From a bacterium (GTDB lineage: Bacteria; Actinomycetota; Acidimicrobiia; Acidimicrobiales; CATQHL01): a stretch of 5,030 bases of DNA. The notes under the pieces are model-generated. The model did no database searches. It was not told the DNA's origin and saw only the letters and a program-made list of their open reading frames with translations. The stretch is from the NCBI GenBank assembly GCA_026713745.1, contig JAPONU010000322.1:1-5030 (forward strand). Reading direction: 5' to 3'. Shown here in pieces: positions 1 through 5,030 of the stretch. Position 1 is the stretch's first letter. Each line of letters starts with the position of its first letter. A program made the position numbers and the translations under genes.

Positions 1-1
1 C

Positions 2-1015
2 ATCGACATCCTCGACGGGCGCGCCGTACCCCAGGAAATCCACATCGACCACGTCTTCGTCGACCGCAACAACGTCAGCGAGTACTACGACACCGAAGGC
101 AACCCCATCCACAGCCTCGGCCCCTCAACCGAACCCGCCGCAACGGCGAGCGACCTCGGCAGCCAGACCACGATCACAATTGCCGTGAACCCGTGGGACG
201 GATCGGCCCTGAATGTGGCGGTCGCCGAGCAGTTGCTGGAGAGCGAGTTGGGTTACACCGTCGAGACGGTGGAGATCGATGAGTTCGGCCAGTGGCCGGC
301 CATCAACACCGGCGACATCGACGCCTCCCTGGAAGTGTGGCCATCGGGCCACGCCCAGAACCGTGAGGACTTCATCGACAATCCCGATGGCAATGTGGCC
401 GACGCCGGTCGGCTCGGCATCGTCGGCGGGATCGGCTGGTACATCCCGACCTACATGGTCGAGGAGCATCCCGAACTCGCCACCTGGGAGGGCTTCGCCG
501 ATCCTGCACTCGCCGGATTGTTCGCCACCGCCGAGACCGGCGACAACGCGCAGTTCCTCAGCGGCGATCCGAGTTGGACGGTCTACGAGGAGCAGATCAT
601 CGAGAATCTGGGTCTGCCGATGGAGATCGTCTATGCCGGCTCAGAGGCGGCGATCCTCTCCGCGGTCGACGCGGCCTACAACCGCGGCGATCCGGTGTTG
701 TTCTACTTCTGGACCCCGCACGTGGCGTTCGCCTCCTACGACCTCACGAGGGTGGCGCTGCCGACCTACAGCGACGCCTGCTACGAGTCCGGCGCGGTGG
801 ACTGCGACTATCCGCCTGACAACCTGTTCAAGATTGTCAACGGCGACCTGGCGGCAAACGCCCCGGCGGCGGATGCCTTCCTGCGGAACATGAACTACTC
901 CGCAGCCGACCAGATCTCGATGCTCGGCGCTCTCGACGCCGGGATGTCCATCGAGGACGCGGCGGCAGCGTGGATCGAAGCCAACTCCGGCACATGGAGC
1001 GCCTGGCTGCCCTAA
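2..1015 (+). CDS. Glycine betaine/choline-type ABC transporter substrate-binding protein (OpuAC/ProX domain) with an RbsB-like N-terminal region; 5' partial
   Basis: The reading frame is open from the left edge and gives 337 visible residues. Residues ~57-337 form an OpuAC/ProX-type receptor, which captures quaternary amines outside the membrane for ABC import. It opens with the strand TITIAVNPWDGSALN. Tryptophans at 65 (NPWDG), 113 (EVWPSGH), 146 (GIGWYIP) and 237 (YFWTPH) lie in or near motifs that in this family supply the aromatic cage for trimethylammonium groups. Cys260 and Cys268 could form a disulfide. The end WIEANSGTWSAWLP is family-typical. Residues 1-~35 (ILDGRAVPQEI, then VDRNNVSEYY) instead resemble the C-terminus of RbsB-like sugar-binding proteins. 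A Ser/Thr/Ala/Pro-rich linker follows. The first in-frame start codon is GTG at 185, but it would cut the first strand and leave no signal peptide, so the true start lies before the window. The OpuAC identity is secure. The fusion is inferred from an uninterrupted frame and motif resemblance. Confidence 0.9.
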   Translation: MDILDGRAVPQEIHIDHVFVDRNNVSEYYDTEGNPIHSLGPSTEPAATASDLGSQTTITIAVNPWDGSALNVAVAEQLLESELGYTVETVEIDEFGQWPAINTGDIDASLEVWPSGHAQNREDFIDNPDGNVADAGRLGIVGGIGWYIPTYMVEEHPELATWEGFADPALAGLFATAETGDNAQFLSGDPSWTVYEEQIIENLGLPMEIVYAGSEAAILSAVDAAYNRGDPVLFYFWTPHVAFASYDLTRVALPTYSDACYESGAVDCDYPPDNLFKIVNGDLAANAPAADAFLRNMNYSAADQISMLGALDAGMSIEDAAAAWIEANSGTWSAWLP

Positions 1016-1020
1016 CACCA

Positions 1021-1059
1021 CCGGTAGGGCGCGGGGGTACCGCCTCCGCGCCCTACCGG
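1021..1059 (+). promoter_or_regulatory. Intercistronic hairpin (perfect 14-bp inverted repeat) overlapping the betA ribosome binding site
   Basis: The arms CCGGTAGGGCGCGG (1021-1034) and CCGCGCCCTACCGG (1046-1059) are perfect reverse complements. G36-C44, G37-C43 and a G35-T45 wobble can extend the stem to 17 pairs around a 5-nt loop. It starts 5 nt after the stop codon of the binding protein gene. There is no T-tract after it, so it is not a canonical intrinsic terminator. The right arm contains the first two G of the GGGAG ribosome binding site of betA. Likely roles (inference) are protecting the 3' end of the binding-protein message, partial termination, or damping betA translation. The first is common between binding-protein genes and downstream transporter genes, where the receptor is needed in excess. 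Confidence 0.8.
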
Positions 1060-1062
1060 GAG
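1058..1062 (+). promoter_or_regulatory. Ribosome binding site of betA
   Basis: GGGAG lies 6 nt before the TTG at 1069. It supports TTG as the start codon. An in-frame TAG sits immediately upstream (1066-1068), so no earlier start is possible. Two of its bases are paired in the adjacent hairpin. Confidence 0.65.
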
Positions 1063-1068
1063 TAGTAG

Positions 1069-2709
1069 TTGTACGACTTCATCATCGTGGGAGGCGGCTC
1101 AGCCGGTTGTGCCCTGGCCAACCGGCTGAGCGCCGACTGCAACAATCGTGTTCTCGTCTTGGAGGCCGGTCGGCGCGACTGGCGCTGGGACGTCTTCATC
1201 CATATGCCGGCCGCGCTGGCATTCCCCATCGGCAACCGCTTCTACGACTGGCAGTTCGAGACCGAGCCCGAGCCGCACATGGGCGGGCGCCGCGTCTACC
1301 ACGCCCGGGGGAAGGTCCTCGGCGGGTCGAGTTCCATCAACGGCATGATCTTCCAGCGCGGCAACCCGGCGGACTACGACCGCTGGGCTGCCGGCGACGG
1401 CATGGAGTCCTGGAGCTACCGCCACTGCCTGCCGTACTTCAAGCGCATGGAGACCTGCCTGGCGGGCCCCGACGAGTACCGCGGCGGCGACGGTCCGCTG
1501 GTCCTGGAGCGGGGACCGGCCACCAGTACCCTTTTCTCGGCGTTCTTCGAGGCCGTGCAGGAGGCCGGCTACGAGTTGACCGCCGACCTCAACGGCTTCC
1601 GCCAGGAGGGCTTCGCCGCCTTCGATCGGAACATCCACCGGGGGCGGCGGCTGTCGGCGGCGCGTGCCTACCTGCACCCGGTGCTCAACCGCCCGAACCT
1701 CACCGTCGCGTGCGGCACCCACATCAATCGCGTCGTCTTCGAGGGCACCCGGGCGGTGGGCGTGGAATGCACCCGGCGAGGCCGGACGCGCATCGTCGGT
1801 GGGGCACGGGTGATCCTCTGCGGGGGTGCATTCGGATCAGCCCAGTTGCTGCAACTCTCCGGCGTCGGCCCGGCGGACCTGCTGGAGTCGCTGGAGATCC
1901 CGGTCGTCGCCGACCTGGGTGGGGTCGGCGAGAATCTGCAGGACCACCTCGAGGTGTACGTGCAATACGCCTCGAAGCTGCCCGTGTCGATGCAGCCGCA
2001 CCTGCAGGTGTGGCGCCGGCCGTGGATCGGCCTGCAGTGGCTGTTCCGCCGCGGGCCCGGCGCCACGAACCACTTCGAGGGGGGCGGGTTCGTGCGCAGC
2101 AACCTCGAGGAGTCCTACCCCAACCTCATGTTCCACTTCCTGCCGCTGGCGATCCGCTACGACGGCTCGGCACCGAGCGGCGGGCACGGCTACCAGGTGC
2201 ATGTCGGACCCATGTACTCCGACTCGCGCGGCTGGGTGCGGATCCGCTCGGCGGACCCGCGGGCCAAACCGGCCATCCTGTTCAACTACCTCTCGACCGA
2301 ACGGGACCGCCGCGAGTGGCTCGAGACGGTTCGCGTCACGCGCCACATCATGAGCCGGCCCGCCTTCGTGCCGTACAACTCCGGTGAACTCTCACCCGGC
2401 CCCGCTGTGCAGAGCGACGCAGAGATCATCGACTGGGTGGCCCGGGACGCCGAGACGGCGCTTCACCCCTCGGGGACGGCCCGCTTGGGCCGCGACGGCA
2501 TGTCGGTTGTGGATCCGGTGTCCATGGGCGTGCACGGCACCGAGGCTCTCAGCGTGGTCGACGCCTCGGTCATGCCGAACGTGACCAACGGCAACATCTA
2601 CGCTCCGGTCATGATGGTCGCTGAGAAGGCCGCCGATCTCCTGCTGGGCAACACGCCGCTGGCGCCGGTGGATGTGCCGGTGTACAGGGGCCGGCCGGCA
2701 GCGACCTGA
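1069..2709 (+). CDS. betA: Choline dehydrogenase, GMC-family FAD oxidoreductase (BetA)
   Basis: This 546-residue protein is close to the length of E. coli BetA (about 556) and is recognisably similar along its whole length. The family oxidises choline to betaine aldehyde, and often on to glycine betaine, with FAD. The dinucleotide-binding motif VGGGSAGC (residues 7-14) and LEAG (31-34) bind FAD. ETEPEPHMGGRRVYHARGK (64-82) is very like BetA. GMC signature 1 spans about 80-103 (GKVLGGSSSINGM). GMC signature 2 spans about 252-266 (GAFGSAQLLQLSGVG), and VGENLQDHLE follows at 286-295. The expected catalytic pair is His466 (ALHPSGTARLG) and Asn509 (TNGNIYAP). The start is TTG: the frame is closed directly upstream by TAG and the FAD motif begins within seven residues. 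E. coli BetA has HPCGTC at the active-site His; here both cysteines are replaced. The gene sits between the binding protein and ATPase genes, which points to oxidation of the imported substrate. Other GMC alcohol oxidases are a less likely alternative. Confidence 0.92.
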   Translation: MYDFIIVGGGSAGCALANRLSADCNNRVLVLEAGRRDWRWDVFIHMPAALAFPIGNRFYDWQFETEPEPHMGGRRVYHARGKVLGGSSSINGMIFQRGNPADYDRWAAGDGMESWSYRHCLPYFKRMETCLAGPDEYRGGDGPLVLERGPATSTLFSAFFEAVQEAGYELTADLNGFRQEGFAAFDRNIHRGRRLSAARAYLHPVLNRPNLTVACGTHINRVVFEGTRAVGVECTRRGRTRIVGGARVILCGGAFGSAQLLQLSGVGPADLLESLEIPVVADLGGVGENLQDHLEVYVQYASKLPVSMQPHLQVWRRPWIGLQWLFRRGPGATNHFEGGGFVRSNLEESYPNLMFHFLPLAIRYDGSAPSGGHGYQVHVGPMYSDSRGWVRIRSADPRAKPAILFNYLSTERDRREWLETVRVTRHIMSRPAFVPYNSGELSPGPAVQSDAEIIDWVARDAETALHPSGTARLGRDGMSVVDPVSMGVHGTEALSVVDASVMPNVTNGNIYAPVMMVAEKAADLLLGNTPLAPVDVPVYRGRPAAT

Positions 2710-2712
2710 TCC

Positions 2713-2720
2713 GGAGGTGA
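2713..2720 (+). promoter_or_regulatory. Strong ribosome binding site of proV
   Basis: GGAGGTGA ends 2 nt before the ATG at 2723, placing the GGAGG core 5 nt from the start. It decides for ATG 2723 over the in-frame ATG at 2672, which lies inside betA and would add 17 residues with no counterpart in ProV proteins. Confidence 0.8.
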
Positions 2721-2722
2721 CC

Positions 2723-3748
2723 ATGCGGACGGTCGGTGTCAGCGGTCTGTGGAAGATCTTCGGCCGCAAGCCCACCGAGGCCCGGCAGATGGCGACCGAG
2801 GGCGCTACCCGCCAGGAGATCCAGTCCGAGACCGGCTGCCTGATAGGGGTCCGGGAGGTCAGCTTCGAGGTCAACCAGGGTGAGACGTTCGTGGTCATGG
2901 GCCTGTCGGGCTCGGGCAAGTCGACCCTGGTGCGCTGCATGTCCCGCCTGGTGGAGCCCACCGAGGGTCGCGTGGAGATCTGCGGCACCGATCTCACCGC
3001 CGCCGACACCGCCGAGTTGCGCGAACTGCGCCGTCACAAGATCGCCATGGTGTTCCAGCACTTCGCCCTGTTCCCCCACCGGCGGGTGGTCGACAACGTC
3101 GCCTACGGGCTCGAGGTACAGAAGGTGGAACGCATCGAGCGCCAGGAACGGGCGCGCGAACTCCTGTCCACCGTTGGTCTGGACGGCTGGGCCGACCACT
3201 ACCCCCAGCAACTCAGCGGCGGCATGCAGCAGCGGGTGGGACTGGCGAGGGCGCTGGCGGTGGATCCCGAGGTGCTGTTCTTCGACGAGCCGTTCTCGGC
3301 GCTCGACCCACTCATCCGTCGTGACATGCAGGATGAGTTCCTCTCCCTGCAGGAGCGATTGCAGCGCACGCTGATTTTCATCACCCACGACTTCGACGAG
3401 GCCCTGAAGCTGGCGGACCGCATCGCCATCATGCGCGACGGCATGTTCGTCCAGGTGGGCACGGCCGCGGAGATCCTCACCGAACCGGCCGACGACTACG
3501 TACGTGCCTTCACCCAGGATGCTCCGATCGCCAAGGTGCTGCTGGCCTGCGCGCTGATGCGCCCGCTCGACGGCGTCGCTCCGGAGGCGTCCTGGGGTCG
3601 GATCTCCACGCTGGCGCCGCTGGAGAAGGCGCTGCCGCTGCTGCTTTCCTCGGGCAAACCGCTGGTGGTGTGTGACGCCGACGATGATCCTGTGGGGCTG
3701 CTCCACGGTGAGGACGTGGCAGAGGTGGTGGCGGGGACCAACCGGTGA
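2723..3748 (+). CDS. proV: Quaternary amine ABC transporter ATP-binding protein (ProV/OpuAA family)
   Basis: This 341-residue cytoplasmic ATPase powers betaine/choline uptake. Its N-terminus (GLWKIFGRKPTEA, then EIQSETGCLIGVREVSFEV) matches the extension that marks the ProV/OpuAA family. Walker A is GLSGSGKST (60-68). The Q-loop is at Gln112 (MVFQHFALFPH), the signature LSGGMQQR at 164-171 and Walker B VLFFDEP at 184-190. The D-loop SALD is at 192-195 and the switch His is His222 (ITHDFDEA). All catalytic elements are intact. DYVRAFTQD (258-266) is the usual link to the CBS region, but only about 75 residues follow. E. coli ProV is 400 residues with two CBS repeats; here there is room for one at most, ending GKPLVVCDADDDPVGLLHGED. 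The gene lies 13 nt after betA and its stop overlaps the start of the permease gene. Substrate cannot be read from the ATPase itself. Confidence 0.95.
   Translation: MRTVGVSGLWKIFGRKPTEARQMATEGATRQEIQSETGCLIGVREVSFEVNQGETFVVMGLSGSGKSTLVRCMSRLVEPTEGRVEICGTDLTAADTAELRELRRHKIAMVFQHFALFPHRRVVDNVAYGLEVQKVERIERQERARELLSTVGLDGWADHYPQQLSGGMQQRVGLARALAVDPEVLFFDEPFSALDPLIRRDMQDEFLSLQERLQRTLIFITHDFDEALKLADRIAIMRDGMFVQVGTAAEILTEPADDYVRAFTQDAPIAKVLLACALMRPLDGVAPEASWGRISTLAPLEKALPLLLSSGKPLVVCDADDDPVGLLHGEDVAEVVAGTNR
3745..3748 (+). promoter_or_regulatory. GTGA stop/start overlap coupling proV and proW
   Basis: The proW start GTG (3745-3747) overlaps the proV stop TGA (3746-3748). A GGGGA at 3733-3737 can serve as ribosome binding site with a 7-nt gap. 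This arrangement normally gives translational coupling, keeping ATPase and permease in matched amounts. Confidence 0.75.
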
Positions 3749-5030
3749 CAGCGGTCGACGCGCCGGGTGGATCGGCCGGCGACTCCGCCGGTGAGCGGTC
3801 CGCGAACGGAGCCCGGGGGCCCGGACTGTTCCTGCCGGGTGGCAGGAGGGTGCGTGACAGCGGTACGGGAAGGCTGTTCGGTGCGCTCGTCGTGGTGTTC
3901 GTCGGCGGCTACCTGGCCTCGTGGCTGCTGCCGGGTTTCGGCGTCTTCCCGGAGTCCTGGGACGTGGGTTTCGCCGATCCCATCGACCGGGCGCGGCGCT
4001 GGCTCATCAGCAACCAGACCACCCACGGGCTCTACACCGTCTTCCTGAACCCCATCTCCGACGCCATCGACGCCGCGATCGGTTGGATCGAGTCGGCGCT
4101 CTTCTGGCTGCCCTGGTACGTCTACCCGGTCTTCACCGGAGCCGGCCTCTGGTGGGCGCGGAGCCGCGCCGCCGGGATCCTGGGTTTCGTGGGGGTCTGG
4201 GTCATCGGCATTCTCGGGCTCTGGGACGAGGGCCTGTCCACGCTGGCGCTCATGGGGGTCTCGGTCATCATCTCGTTGGGTATCGGGATCCCGCTCGGCA
4301 TCGCCTCCTGGCGCAGCGACCGTTTCGCCCGCGTGCTGCGCCCCACGCTGGATGCCATGCAGACCATGCCCGGGTTCGTCTACCTCATACCGTTCGTCCT
4401 GCTGTTCGGTATCGGCCGGGTGCCCTCGGTGATCTCGGTGTTCATCTTTGCGGTGCCGCCGGTCGTGCGGCTCACCGACGTCGGGCTGCGCAACGTCGCA
4501 CCGGCGATGGTGGAGGCCTCGGAGATGTTCGGCGCCACCGACCGCCAGACGCTGCGGCTGGTGCGCCTGCCACAGGCGCGCCCGGCGATCCTGGCCGGCG
4601 TGAACCAGACGATCATGCTGGCGATGAGCATGGTGGTGATCGCCGCGTTCATCGGCGCCGGCGGCTTGGGCCAGGTGGTGCTCCGCTCGCTGAGTTCGCT
4701 GGATGTGGGCAGGGCCACCGAGGCAGGCGTGTCCATCGTGATCATGGCGATCATCCTGGACCGGTTCTCCCAGGGGATCGCCACGGCGTCGCCGGGCCGG
4801 GACGCCCGCTGGATCCGCCCGCTCGCCGGGGGAGCCGTGGTGGTCGCCATCGTCGGGGGCCTGCTGAAGCACGGCGCCTTCCCCGAGAGTCTGAACTGGC
4901 AGTTCGCCGGCTACATCGACGACGCCGTCGGCTGGATGCAGATCCACCTCTACGACATCGCCGACTCGGGGATCGGCACCGGCCCGTTCAGCGATTTCGT
5001 GACGATCAATCTGGTGTCCCCGCTGCGCGA
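3745..5030 (+). CDS. proW: Quaternary amine ABC transporter permease (ProW/OpuAB family), probable tandem double permease; 3' partial
   Basis: The visible 428 residues run off the right edge without a stop. This is the membrane channel subunit that pairs with ProV. A hydrophilic Gly/Ser/Ala-rich tail (1-42) precedes a first membrane segment at about 44-62. Further hydrophobic segments lie near 124-138, 143-160, 167-187, 211-241, 285-303, 326-338 and 358-374. The family hallmarks are present: TMPGFVYLIPFVLLFGIG (207-224), the EAA loop that contacts the ATPase (EASEMFGATDRQTLRLVRLP, 257-276), and the GAGGLGQVV block (304-312). E. coli ProW is about 354 residues, yet here the protein continues past a complete unit. 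Residues ~360-428 resemble ~44-110: both have a VV..VGG membrane segment, then FPES (68-71 and 379-382), FA, ID and a Trp. This indicates a second permease unit with an offset of 311 residues. The start rests on the overlap with proV and the absence of a better in-frame candidate. The family call is secure; the duplication is well supported, but its second half lies mostly outside the window. Confidence 0.93.
   Translation, partial: MTAVDAPGGSAGDSAGERSANGARGPGLFLPGGRRVRDSGTGRLFGALVVVFVGGYLASWLLPGFGVFPESWDVGFADPIDRARRWLISNQTTHGLYTVFLNPISDAIDAAIGWIESALFWLPWYVYPVFTGAGLWWARSRAAGILGFVGVWVIGILGLWDEGLSTLALMGVSVIISLGIGIPLGIASWRSDRFARVLRPTLDAMQTMPGFVYLIPFVLLFGIGRVPSVISVFIFAVPPVVRLTDVGLRNVAPAMVEASEMFGATDRQTLRLVRLPQARPAILAGVNQTIMLAMSMVVIAAFIGAGGLGQVVLRSLSSLDVGRATEAGVSIVIMAIILDRFSQGIATASPGRDARWIRPLAGGAVVVAIVGGLLKHGAFPESLNWQFAGYIDDAVGWMQIHLYDIADSGIGTGPFSDFVTINLVSPLR

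Noticed and set aside
185..1015. Binding protein starting at GTG 185 (276 residues)
   Set aside because: This start would cut the first strand of the OpuAC domain and leave an exported receptor without a signal peptide. The frame is open and coding-like upstream to the window edge.
1021..1059. Hairpin as a canonical rho-independent terminator
   Set aside because: No T-run follows the stem; the next bases are the ribosome binding site and start of betA. It is kept as an intercistronic regulatory stem instead.
1107..2387. Plus-strand +1 frame (426 codons) inside betA
   Set aside because: The Arg/Pro/Gly-rich translation has no domain; the GMC signatures are all in the betA frame.
2672..2722. 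Earlier in-frame ATG for the ATPase gene
   Set aside because: It lies inside betA, adds 17 residues with no ProV counterpart, and lacks the strong ribosome binding site found before ATG 2723.
2609..3706. Minus-strand open frame (365 codons) opposite proV
   Set aside because: It is a complement of an unmistakable ATPase gene, with low-complexity composition and no motif of its own.
3844..3852. AGGAGG directly before an in-frame GTG as an alternative permease start
   Set aside because: The GTG touches the AGGAGG with no spacer, so it cannot act as its start. The overlap start at 3745 is better placed.
3496..4947. Long minus-strand open frame (483 codons) opposite the permease gene
   Set aside because: Its product is rich in His, Asp, Arg, Gly and Pro with no recognisable domain. 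It mirrors a clear ProW gene and is a typical GC-rich shadow frame.
1..5030. CRISPR arrays, tRNA or rRNA genes, insertion sequence ends
   Set aside because: No direct repeat array, cloverleaf-like sequence, rRNA segment or transposase-like protein was recognised by eye on either strand.

Overview
The window is GC-rich, with codons ending mostly in C or G. It is tightly packed on the + strand, with no long gene-free stretch. The style suggests a high-GC bacterium, possibly an actinobacterium. That assignment rests on composition and protein flavour only and is weak.

Layout: four co-directional genes form what looks like one operon for a quaternary amine (glycine betaine / choline type). (1) From the left edge to 1015 lies the 3' part of an extracellular substrate-binding protein. 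Its C-terminal ~280 residues are an OpuAC/ProX-type betaine-binding domain. The ~35 residues at the left edge look like the end of a different receptor type, an RbsB-like sugar-binding protein. (2) At 1021-1059 there is a perfect 14-bp inverted repeat whose right arm runs into the ribosome binding site of the next gene. (3) At 1069-2709 is a full-length choline dehydrogenase of the GMC flavoprotein family (betA), starting at TTG. (4) At 2723-3748 is a ProV/OpuAA-type ATPase with a shortened C-terminal regulatory region. (5) From 3745 to the right edge is a ProW/OpuAB-type permease, coupled to proV by a GTGA overlap. After one complete permease unit its sequence starts to repeat itself, so it is probably a tandem double permease cut by the window edge.

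How they fit together (inference): the binding protein captures a quaternary amine outside the cell and the ProV/ProW complex imports it. If the cargo is choline, BetA oxidises it to betaine aldehyde (and possibly on to glycine betaine). No betaine aldehyde dehydrogenase or BetI-type regulator is visible in the window.

The most unusual points are the apparent fusion of two unrelated receptor folds in one polypeptide, with a change in codon use near the join, and the tandem permease. Together they suggest a transporter with doubled receptor and doubled membrane domains. The individual families are well known; the combination is what deserves a second look.
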